Source: Capra hircus (lineage: Eukaryota; Chordata; Mammalia; Artiodactyla; Bovidae). From it: a stretch of 64,000 bases of DNA. The DNA is taken from positions 31,305,324 to 31,369,323 of the forward strand of contig NC_030826.1 in NCBI RefSeq assembly GCF_001704415.2, given 5' to 3'. Below are positions 56,105 to 64,000 of the stretch, piece after piece. A program made the translations under genes and the position numbers. Position 1 is the first letter of the stretch; every line of letters begins with the position of its first letter. The notes under the pieces are model-generated. The model saw only the letters and a program-made list of their open reading frames with translations, did no database searches and was not told the origin of the DNA.

Positions 56105-56645
56105 TTTTTTTTTTTTTTTTTGGCGTGTTTATTTTGTTTATTATTGGAGTATAATTGCTTTACAACATTGTGTTTTCTGCTGTCCAACAGAGTGAATCAG
56201 CTATGTGTATATGTCTATGCTCTCCACCTTGGACTCCCCCTATCCTACCCCTCTCAGTCATCACAGAGCCTTGAGCTGAGCTCCCTGGGCTAGACAGCCG
56301 CTTTCTACTGGCAGTTTTACACACTGTAGTGTGTATATCGGAGAAGGCAATGGCACCCCACTCCAGGACTCTTGCCTAGAAAATCCCATGGACGGAGGAT
56401 CCCGGTAGGCTGCTGTCCATGAGGTTGCTAAGAGTCGGACACGACTGAGAGACTGCACTTTCACCTTTCACTTTCATGCATTGGAGAAGGAAATGGCAAC
56501 CTACTCCAGTGTTCTTGCCTGGAGAATCCCAGGGACGGGGGAGCCTGGTGGGCTGCCGTCTATGGGGATACACAGAGTTGGACACGAATGAAGCGACTTA
56601 GCAGCAGCAGCAGTGTATATATGTCAATGCTGCTTCTGCCCTTGA
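56105..56645 (-). mobile_element. L1_BT-like 3' UTR (antisense), host of a BovA2
   Basis: A T17 run, ATTGCTTTACAACATTGTGT, TCATCACAGAGCCTTGAGCT and, after the SINE, TATGTCAATGCTGCTTC. Confidence 0.92.
56339..56612 (+). mobile_element. BovA2 SINE
   Basis: Two-unit sense copy with the CACTTTCATGCATTGGAGAA linker and a (CAG)n tail. The TSD GTGTATAT is at 56331-56338 and 56613-56620. Confidence 0.95.
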
Positions 56646-57101
56646 TAAAGACACACTTTGGGATGGAGAGGCTAATTGCTGTCCCATAAATACCCATTTG
56701 TAGGGTTCTGCACCTGGGCCATTACACAAATTGTCCTCCTTCACCTATAAAATCCCCACTGTCTACAAGGCACTTTCTAACTCCTTCTTTGTGAGACCTC
56801 GCATGACCACCTACTTCCCACCATTCAGGATAATAACAGATGCCCATTAGAGGTATATCATTTTTATATTCAAAAAACGTAAGCCACTGTCTGCTTACCC
56901 TGTCTGCACCCCAGTTACTCTTCAGCAAATTAAGAGTGTTGGACTGGATGTAAGGTCCCATCTAACTTGAACATTTGACAGAAGAGCCTATGAAATTAAG
57001 TTTGAACCTGGCAGTTTAAGGGTACCTGTGATTTTCATGATATGTAAGAAGGAATATGTACTGGTTTTTGTCCTCATTCTTGGCATAGACTTTTGGAATT
57101 C
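56646..57101. other. Unrecognised, no gene
   Basis: Short frames only. No family named. Confidence 0.4.
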
Positions 57102-57275
57102 CCTGCTGCTGCTAAGTCACTTCAGTCGTGTCCGACTCTCTGCGACCCCATAGACGGCAGCCCACCAGGCTCCCCCGTCCTTGGGATTCTCCAGGCAAGA
57201 ACACTGGAGTGGGTTGCCATTTCCTTCTCCAGTGCATGAAAGTGAAAAGTGAAAGAGAAGTCACTCAGTCGTGGT
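57102..57275 (-). mobile_element. BovA2 SINE, truncated after the linker
   Basis: One full complemented unit starting in (CTG)n, then the GTGAAAAGTGAAAG linker and only a stub of the second unit. Confidence 0.9.
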
Positions 57276-57977
57276 GACAGTAAGAGTGATAAAGGTGAGA
57301 GGAGGAACTTTGGTTATTCATAGAACAAGTCCCTTTCAATAGCACCTGAGTTTATATTAATGAGGTGACATTTGGAAGGCCGCTAAGGATGGAGCTGGTT
57401 GCCAGGGAAACCAACCACATCATTAGAGAGTTGGAACTTTCAACCTCCCCCATGACCTCCAACTCCTAGGGAGGCTAGAGGTTGAACTAATCACTGATGG
57501 CCAATGATTCCATTAGTCAAATGCCGACATAATGAAACCTCCATGAAAAAGCTAATGTAAAGGATTTGGAGAACTTCTGGTTTGGGGAACAAGTGGAGGT
57601 GGTGGGGAGCAGTGCACCCAGAGAGGACCTGGGTGCTCCACCCCTTCTCACACACCTCGTCCTGTGCGCGTCTTCCATCGCGTTGTTCCTGAGCTGTATT
57701 GTCTGATAATAAACTGGTCATCTAGTAAGTGAAATGGCTTTCCTGAGTCCTGTGAGCCATCCTGGCAAATTATCAGACCTGAGGAGCAGGTGGGAGAAAG
57801 TCTAGATTTATAGTTGCCAAGACAGAAATGCAAGAGGGACGGGATTTGTGGTTTTCCCATCTGAGTGGGGCCGGTCTGGTGGGACTAAGCTGTAGGAAAT
57901 GAAAAATAATTTCCCCTCTGCCCTTCAGGTTCTTGGCTGAGAACCTCCTGTAATAAAAGACAGACTAACAGGAGAAA

Positions 57978-58007
57978 GAGTCGGATATGACTCAATGACT
58001 AAACAAC
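57978..58007 (+). mobile_element. Ultra-short (30 bp) Bov 3' terminal insertion
   Basis: GAGTCGGATATGACTCAATG and AAACAAC is just the shared BovB/Bov-tA tail. The TSD AAYAGGAGAAA is at 57967-57977 and 58008-58018 (one mismatch). Confidence 0.8.
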
Positions 58008-58079
58008 AATAGGAGAAAAGCAAATAGACCTTTAATAGCATATGTGTTCTATATTATATGTGTTATATGTTATATAACA

Positions 58080-58283
58080 TAGTCACTCAGTCGTGTCTGA
58101 CTCTTTGAGACCCCATGGAACTGTAGCCCACGAGGCTTCTCTGTCCATGGGGATTCTCCAAGCAAGAATACTGGAGTGGGTTGCCATGCCCTCCTCCAGG
58201 GGATCTTCCCGACCCAGGGATCGAACCCACATCTCCCAAATTACAGGCAGATTCTTTACCATATGAGCCACCAGGGAAGCCCA
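58080..58283 (-). mobile_element. Bov-tA-type SINE
   Basis: Complemented full copy after an AT-rich TATATGTTATATAACATA patch. Head AGCCACCAGGGAAGCCCA at the right. Confidence 0.93.
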
Positions 58284-58735
58284 ATAATATGTATACCTCC
58301 TGTATATAGGGAAGATACATGGGAAAGCTGAGTAACTCCCTCAAATGGTTGAAACCATCACCTTAAACACCAGTTAAAGACAGGAGAAGATACTGGGAAG
58401 TAGGGAGTCAGTTAAGGGAGGTGGCCAGTAAAAAGGCAGTACGTAAGGATCAGGTCACAAATGAAGATGCCCCTTCTCAGAGATAACTCCTACTGTGTTT
58501 TCAGAGGTTAGCCTGTTTTTCCAGCCTCTCAAAAATAAACATCTCAAAAGAATCCCCATGCCAAAGAGGCATATTTGGAAGGGTCTATTCTGCTTCCATT
58601 ACCCTGTGGGGTCTGATGCCATCTCTACACAGATAGTATCAGATGGAGTTGAATTCTAGGAACCTCAGCAGAATTAGTCAGTGTGGGAAAACCCACAGGT
58701 TTGGTGACCAGAAGTGGTGTGGATAGTAAGAAGGG

Positions 58736-59225
58736 TGGTGGTGGGGGGGGAGTTTTCCTGTAGTTGGAGCACAGAAGTTTTCCCTTTCAATGCCAAAATA
58801 TAAAATCACATTGCAAATTACACCCACTCTGAGAAAGACATGGTTTGCCCCCAGTGATGGCTGTTCCTCTTCAGGTGTGATTTCGCACTTTGTTTTTAAG
58901 ATATAAATATAAACCTACCTTTCACAGTGTTTATTTTCCCCTTAAAAAATGAACAGAAGAAGCAGATTGCATGCCAGCCTCTCTGCCTCTTTTTGAAGAC
59001 TAGAAATAAAATCCCTTTTGATACATATCTGTTCTCTACAGTGGAATCAATCAACCTTCAGAACTACATGTGTTCATCCATTTACCTTTGTAGGAGGTGG
59101 GATGGTGACAAATTCTACCAAGAAAACAAGAAGCAAGGTATTTTGGATACTAGTACTAGTTTAGAAATTTGTGTACAAGGTTAGAAATTTGCATACAGGT
59201 GATTTTTAAATTATTATTTATTAAG
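58736..59225. other. Unrecognised, no gene
   Basis: It contains a G8 run at about 58743. A local duplication of TTAGAAATTTG lies at about 59160 and 59182. Confidence 0.4.
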
Positions 59226-59411
59226 CATTCCCTTGTGGCTCTCCCATAAAGAATCTGCCTGCAATGCAGGAGACCCAGGTTTAACCCAGGGTCAGGAAGA
59301 TCCCCTGGAGAAGGAAATGGCTACCAACTCCAGTACTCTTGCCTGGAGAATTCCATCTGGTGGGCTACAGTCTGTGAGGTTGCTGGACACGACTGAGCAA
59401 CTAACACTTTA
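59226..59411 (+). mobile_element. Bov-tA-type SINE
   Basis: Sense copy with several small deletions in head and 3' body. Ends GACACGACTGAGCAACTAAC. Confidence 0.92.
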
Positions 59412-59864
59412 CATATGAATTCCTTTCCAAGAAATGGGCTATACACAAAGGTGTGATGAACATAAGCATCCTCGTTTCCAACATTTCACTTTGCAGCTCC
59501 ATTTACTTGGAAGCGCCAAAAGATACTGCACACATATTTCTTCCTTGTGAATATACTTAAGACACTAGAAAGGAAGATGGGACCGTCTCAGCCTGATCGT
59601 GGGGAAAAAAGTGAGGATGCACGAAGGGTCAATTTCCAGCTGAAGTCTATGTTTTGTATTTTGTTCCACAGTCAAATGAGCTTCTCAGTATCCAGTCCCA
59701 AGGCATTCCTCCAAATGAGGGGTCGGGAGGCATCATTATGCTGTCATCTGCTCTGAACATCATATTAGTAAATACTGGCAGCTCAATGGGTCACACACGT
59801 CTCTCTGGCAACGCTGATGACGTTATGACCATCTACAGTGTCCCCTCTCTGAGGCTGCTCGTTA
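59412..59864. other. Unrecognised, no gene
   Basis: The two overlapping plus frames at 59547-59938 show no domain and run into the U2 fragment. Confidence 0.4.
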
Positions 59865-59873
59865 ATCTACGCT

Positions 59874-59908
59874 TACACTTGATCTTAGCCAAAAGGCCGA
59901 GAAGTAAT
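59874..59908 (-). pseudogene. U2 snRNA 5' fragment (nt 1-35), retroposed
   Basis: Read on the minus strand, 33 of 35 bases match the first 35 nucleotides of U2 snRNA, including CTTCTCGGCCTTTTGGCTAA. The two mismatches both fall in the first CpG (CG to TA). The branch-site-pairing GUAGUA is cut after its first bases and all later stem-loops are missing, so it is non-functional. Flanks ATCTACGYTTACA at 59865-59877 and 59910-59922 are a 13-bp direct repeat (one mismatch), marking retroposition. Confidence 0.9.
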
Positions 59909-59922
59909 CATCTACGTTTACA

Positions 59923-60334
59923 GATGCCCAGTGGTTGATGGGGTTGAAACGCTGCCCTGAGCTGGACAGTGGCCCCAAATCAGACTGTGAAGCAGAAACC
60001 ACAAGCCACCCTCCAGGTTGTGGGTGAAAGGCAGCGGCTTCATTTCATGAATTCACGTATCTGTAGGCTGCTGATAAGGTCTACACACTTATATTTTTCT
60101 AACATAATGCTTCTCACTAAAAAAAAAAAAAAACTAAGAAAACCACATAGATACAACTTTTCTTTCAATATGCCGTAGCACGTGATGTGATCTACAAATC
60201 AGTCCACTGAACACATACTACCTGTGGAGTCTTTGTTACTCCATAAGGAGCAAGGTTACTTAAATGCTCAGTCTCAGTTTTCTGTAAAATGGGGCTTCAT
60301 CTGCTCACCCATTTATCCATCCCCACCTCCCTAG
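59923..60334. other. Unrecognised, no gene
   Basis: Contains an A15 run at about 60120 with no retrogene upstream that I can recognise. Confidence 0.4.
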
Positions 60335-60409
60335 ACTGGGAACCCAAGTCTCTTGTGTCTCCTGCATTGGCAGGCAGATTCTTTACCACTTTGTCACCTG
60401 GGAAGCCCC
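60335..60409 (-). mobile_element. Bov-tA SINE, head fragment
   Basis: Only the complemented head and B-box side remain (CTGCATTGGCAGGCAGATTC, CACCTGGGAAGCCC). Confidence 0.85.
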
Positions 60410-60464
60410 GCTGGACTGGAGGGTTCTAGAAAAGTAAGAACTCTATCATCTAAGTGTTCTTTTT

Positions 60465-60785
60465 TGAATGCTTATTTATTTATTTTTATTTTTAGCTGGG
60501 TCTTCAGTGGTGCAAGGGCTTTTCTCTAGTTGTGGCTAGTGGAGGCTACTCTAGCTGCCGTTCTTGGGCTTCTCACTGCCGTGGCTTCTTTCGTTGCAAA
60601 GCTTGGGCTCTAGGGTGCACACACTTTAGTCCTGTGGCTCCCAGGCCTTAGAGTACTGGCTCAGTGTTTGTGGTGCATAGAGTCAGTTGCTCCAGGGGAT
60701 GTGGGATCTCCCTGGACCAGGGATCAAACCTATGTCTCTAGCATTGGCAGGCAGACTCTTCACCACTGAGCCACCAGGGAAGCCC
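60465..60785 (-). mobile_element. CHR-type SINE, long form
   Basis: (TTTA)n at the tail side, TGGGTCTTCAGTGGTGCAAG body and TGAGCCACCAGGGAAGCCCC head. Nearly full length. Confidence 0.9.
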
Positions 60786-61355
60786 CTGCTCTTTCTTCTT
60801 TACCCAGTTCTTTCTCCCTGGCATCTGATCACATTCTTACAGCTGTGCATGGTCCCACATTCTCCTGTATTGCACTTACCATTAAGGTAACCATCTCCGA
60901 TTTTCTCATGGATGTCACACTAGTACCAGCCTGTTTGAATCCCTGCCACAAAAGGTCACAGTCGGCGGCATTCAACTTCTTATTATTTTAAGAGTCCATC
61001 CTCCTCAGCCTTGTGATTTGTCCAGAGTCACTAGCTGGGGTCCCCTTGTTCATACAGAGTGCCTCCTGCCTTCCTCATGGCAGCTGGCATTCAAACTAAC
61101 ACTGAAAATCACATAAGCCCTTCGTAAGAGACCACAGGCATCAGCCACGGGGGAGACAGTCGTGGCTGTGAAGTCCAGGAGCGTCCAGGCTGGGGCTGGA
61201 AATGCTACTTAAGGAGCAAGACGGAGCCTCAGTCACAGGCAATGGCTGTTGTGAGAAGTGTCAGGACAGAGGGATAAGCAGAAAGGGAGGCCAGGGCAGG
61301 GATGCCAAGGGAGGGCATGAAAGAGATGCTGATGACTGAAAGTGAGTCAAAGCAC
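60786..61355. other. Unrecognised, no gene
   Basis: Mixed GC. No long frame and no named repeat. Confidence 0.4.
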
Positions 61356-61359
61356 TTAG

Positions 61360-61610
61360 GGCTATTGAAAATGATAATGACACTGAACTTGCTGAGCTCT
61401 CACCATGTAGCAGGCGCTGTGCTAAGTGCTTGCCACGCGTCATCTTATGTAATCCTCAAAACAGCTCCAAAGGGTGTTATTATCCCCATTTTAGAGATGA
61501 GAAAACTATGGTTCTCAGCTAAGTAATCTGCCCACACACACAGGCAGTAAGTGGCAGAAGCATAAGTCAGATTCAGCTGTTCGATGCCAGACCTCAGGCC
61601 CTTAAACACA
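61360..61610 (-). repeat. MIR SINE (antisense), well preserved
   Basis: GCAGGCGCTGTGCTAAGTGC, TTATCCCCATTTTAGAGATG and CAGGCAGTAAGTGGCAGAAG in complemented order, covering almost the whole MIR. Confidence 0.93.
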
Positions 61611-61621
61611 GTAGTATAGTC

Positions 61622-61826
61622 TTCTCCCCACTGATGGCTCAGCGGATAAAGAATCTACCTGCAATGCAGGAGACAGGGGTTCAGTCCCTGCTTTGGGAAG
61701 ATCCCCTGGAGAAGGAAACGGCAACTCACTCCAGTATTCTTACCTGGGGAATGCCATGGACAGAGGAGCCTGGCAGGCTATAGTCCATGGGGTCACAAAG
61801 AGTCGAACAAGACTGATCAACTGAGC
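61622..61826 (+). mobile_element. Bov-tA-type SINE
   Basis: Sense copy with a decayed head (CCCACTGATGGCTCAGCGG) and full body. Confidence 0.92.
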
Positions 61827-61929
61827 CCTCACAGTCTCTTCCAACTCAAGATCTAAAGGATAGTCTGGACCAGATATGTTTTTCTTATTAGATTTTAGTT
61901 ATCACAGTATTGCCCTGGGCAATCTTAAA

Positions 61930-62290
61930 GACAAAACTTAGTGAATATATTTAATGTTTTACTAAGGAAAAATTCTCAGAGATAGAATTTCTGGTTTCCA
62001 GATAAAATTTTTTAGATGTTTGCTCTGCTTTGCTAAATTATATGCTGCAAGTTCTTATTTACTCACACTTTATCTAGTTCTTACCAACACAGAAAATTAT
62101 CAAATTTTTTTAAAAAATAAAATTTTCTTAGCTTAAAAACAATCTAATTCTTTATTTTTTTAATAAATCTTGTCCAAATTTTATAGCCATAATATCCTAA
62201 TTTAAGTTTTATAGCTATAATATCCTAATTTTTCTGAAAACATAAATTTTAGAAGTTGATAAATTTTAAAAATTCCTTGTGCTGTTTAAT
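61930..62290 (-). mobile_element. Old L1M 3' region (antisense)
   Basis: TTCTCAGAGATAGAATTTCT, TTTGCTAAATTATATGCTGC and TCTTACCAACACAGAAAATT fit complemented L1M. Later part very AT-rich. Confidence 0.6.
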
Positions 62291-62660
62291 TCATCTTTTT
62301 TTAAAGTTGAGGTGTTTTCTCAGGCATGTTTTGCATTAAAAAAATAGTAAGAGGCACAAAACTAAATTCAAATCAAATCAGGACCTCTTTGAGTACCAGA
62401 ACTTGCTGAAACTGGCACCCAGAACTGACCTTAACCTTAAATTGGATACAGTCCTCAAGGCAGCATTCTTGTGAATGGATCTGTTTATGCCGTGAAGCTT
62501 CCACAGGAATGTGTTTATTTTAGGGGAAAAAATTAGGGAAAAAAAGGAAATTAAAAAAAAAAGCCTCCTCCAAAATCCAGTTGTCCTAGTTTTTACTTAA
62601 TCTTGTTTCTTTCCCTATCAAACTTGTGTTTCTGTTTTCCGTAGAGACAAAGAAAGCCAG
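62291..62660. other. Unrecognised, no gene
   Basis: A- and T-rich, including an A-run near 62553. No family named. Confidence 0.4.
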
Positions 62661-62664
62661 GCCA

Positions 62665-63010
62665 ATGCAACACTGGCTGACCACTTACAATGTCACAGGT
62701 CCACTGCTGTGCCCAACAAATTCAAAGATAATTCAAAAACATCTATGCCCTCAAGAATTTCCAAATCTCATACAGGAGACAAGCAAGCCAAGTCGCAACT
62801 GTTGCGATAGAGAAAGGTTTGAAAGATGTACACAGTACAGAAGAGTCACCAAAAGGGGATGGAAAGCAGCATCCCCAACAAACAGCACGCTGGGGAGGCC
62901 AGTGCCACGGACCGAACGCAGCTCTGAGCTGACGTCGGGGGGAGGGCTTGAAACAGCCTGGAGTGAGGACAGCTGGAGAGAATGACCAGAGATCAGGCCA
63001 CGGTGATGGA
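62665..63010 (-). repeat. L2 fragment (antisense)
   Basis: CCACTTACAATGTCACAGG, CTATGCCCTCAAGAATTTCC, CATACAGGAGACAAGCAAGC and GAGCTGACGTCGGGGGGAGG keep the complemented L2 order. The 119-codon plus frame here is therefore not a gene. Confidence 0.6.
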
Positions 63011-63322
63011 GAAGCGGGGATGCTAAGAGTCAGGGTCGCACCCGACCGCCCAGGGGCCCCATCCGACCTCCGCCCAGTCTGGTCCAGCCTGCCAGCTGGG
63101 AATGATTTCCACAGCTTTAAGTGTAAATTGCAAACATGGATATTAGACTTTCTGCAAGAACTGCCACTCGATTTTGCTTCTTGGTCCACAAAGCCTAAAA
63201 TATTAATTCTCTGGCCCTTTTACAGACACGTTTTGTCAACTCCTGGCGAATTTTGTGTCCTAAACTCAGAATATTAAATTCTACCCTGTGGGTGACAAAT
63301 GAATGAACATGTTTTGCATTAA
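63011..63322. other. Unrecognised, no gene
   Basis: Possible continuation of old repeat near 63110-63240. No coding signal. Confidence 0.35.
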
Positions 63323-63398
63323 AAAATATATATATTTGATAAATTGTATATTAAAAATTATATATCACAAATATAATTATATATTATAAATGAATTAT
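63323..63398. repeat. AT-rich low-complexity sequence
   Basis: TATATATATTT- and ATATAATTATATATTATA-type runs. Confidence 0.85.
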
Positions 63399-63414
63399 GC
63401 ATGGGATGGTGCAC

Positions 63415-63616
63415 AGTAAGTCACTTCAGTCGCGTCTGTTTGCAACTCTATGGATTGTAGCCCACCAGGTTCCTCTGTCCACGATATCCTCTTGGCAAGA
63501 AGACTGGAGTGGGTTGTCATTTTCCTCTCCAGGGAATCTTCCTGGCCCAGGGATCGAACCCATGTCTACTACATTGGCAGGCATATTCCTTACCCTGGAG
63601 CCACCTGGGAAGCCCT
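63415..63616 (-). mobile_element. Bov-tA-type SINE
   Basis: Complemented copy with a small deletion near the tail and head TGGAGCCACCTGGGAAGCCC at the right. Confidence 0.9.
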
Positions 63617-64000
63617 CTTTGAATTCCTGTTTAGCAATAATTGGACCTGACCACCTCCTCACTGGATGCTCAATGAGGAGAAAGAGCAGCACAGACAGAC
63701 AAACCTATACCTCTAGCGTCCGGACTTCATTCTGTCCCTGCGTTCCCAGCCAGTTCAGGCTGAGAGGGAGAGTATGGTGGTTCTCACAAACCAAATCCCA
63801 GGGCTGTGGAAATGAGGTTCAGCCACAACAACGGCTGGTTTCTCTCCTGCTTCCCTGGAAAACACGAGAAGGCTGTGGTCTGAATCCTTCTGTAATGGCC
63901 CAGGTTCTCCCAAGCCCCTGTCCTTCCCTTCCCTTAACTGCCGTGCTCCAGGATGGAAACACTCCAACCAGAGGCATGCAGGCTTCTAGAAGCTTCTCTT
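63617..64000. other. Unrecognised window end
   Basis: Repeat-free to the eye and moderate GC. A perfect heat-shock-element pattern lies at its edge. The window may cut into a more interesting region beyond 64000. Confidence 0.4.
63983..63997. promoter_or_regulatory. Heat-shock-element-like triple NGAAN motif
   Basis: CTTCTAGAAGCTTCT fits nTTCnnGAAnnTTCn exactly. A chance match in 64 kb is quite possible. Confidence 0.25.

Larger units (their letters stand above)
57340..58735 (+). repeat. Old interspersed repeat with LTR-like poly(A) signal, interrupted
   Basis: CTAATCACTGATGGCCAATG, TCCATGAAAAAGCTAATG, GGTGGTGGGGAGCAGTGCAC, GATAATAAACTGGTCATCTA and, after the inserts, ATCAGATGGAGTTGAATTCT and GGAAAACCCACAGGTTTGG are collinear with a widespread mammalian repeat that I recognise but cannot name safely. 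It is interrupted at 57978-58007 and 58080-58283. Confidence 0.6.

Noticed and set aside
60119..60133. Poly(A) run as the end of a processed retrogene
   Set aside because: No recognisable coding sequence or TSD upstream; likely simple A-run.
62626..62985. 119-codon plus-strand frame as a gene
   Set aside because: It coincides with a recognisable antisense L2 fragment and shows no domain.

Overview
This window looks like nuclear DNA of a pecoran ruminant (cattle, yak, bison, sheep or goat type). I see no supportable protein-coding exon, tRNA gene, rRNA gene or CpG island in its 64 kb. The clade call rests on the repeats. Bov-tA/BovA2-type SINEs (tRNA-like head plus BovB-derived body), many CHR-type tRNA-derived SINEs, BovB (RTE) LINEs and L1_BT-like 3' ends occur all along the window. 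The species cannot be fixed from repeats alone.

Layout. 1-12 kb: mixed Bov-tA and CHR SINEs, old MIR/L2 pieces and L1M remnants, with unrecognised stretches at 1.2-2.9, 3.6-4.5, 4.7-5.9 and 8.8-10 kb. 12.5-15.2 kb: a TA-flanked DNA-transposon remnant whose left terminal repeat was split by a 2.3 kb BovB carrying endonuclease and reverse transcriptase remnants. 15.9-24 kb: BovB 3' ends, L1M pieces, MIRs and five CHR SINEs. 24-32 kb: SINEs inside antisense L1 3' ends, plus a repeat-poor, CpG-retaining block at 29.5-30.4 kb. 32-41 kb: sparse repeats, a long AT-rich unrecognised stretch (34.7-36.7 kb) and a 5'-truncated L1 with clear target-site duplications (TSDs). 41.2-43.0 kb: an L1 3' end broken by a BovB and then by a composite Bov-tA. 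43-48.2 kb: an ancient sense-strand L1M with its reverse transcriptase part missing and several dated SINE insertions. 48.4-49.7 kb: L1 3' end, a TA/CA microsatellite and a third large BovB on the minus strand. 50-53 kb: antisense L1M. 53-64 kb: repeat-poor stretches, a further old repeat (57.3-58.7 kb), SINEs, L2/MIR, and a 35-nt U2 snRNA 5' fragment with its own TSD.

How the parts relate. BovB supplies the 3' end shared by Bov-tA/BovA2, which explains why the SINE and LINE tails here look alike. Open frames over about 140 codons belong to BovB, its antisense, or antisense SINE/L1 sequence. CHR SINEs and L1 account for many of the others. The nesting order gives a relative history: old L2/MIR and L1M, then CHR and older Bov SINEs, then BovB and young BovA2 copies.

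Family names come from pattern recognition of remembered consensus features, not from a search. Boundaries are good to a few bases where a TSD is quoted and to tens of bases otherwise.
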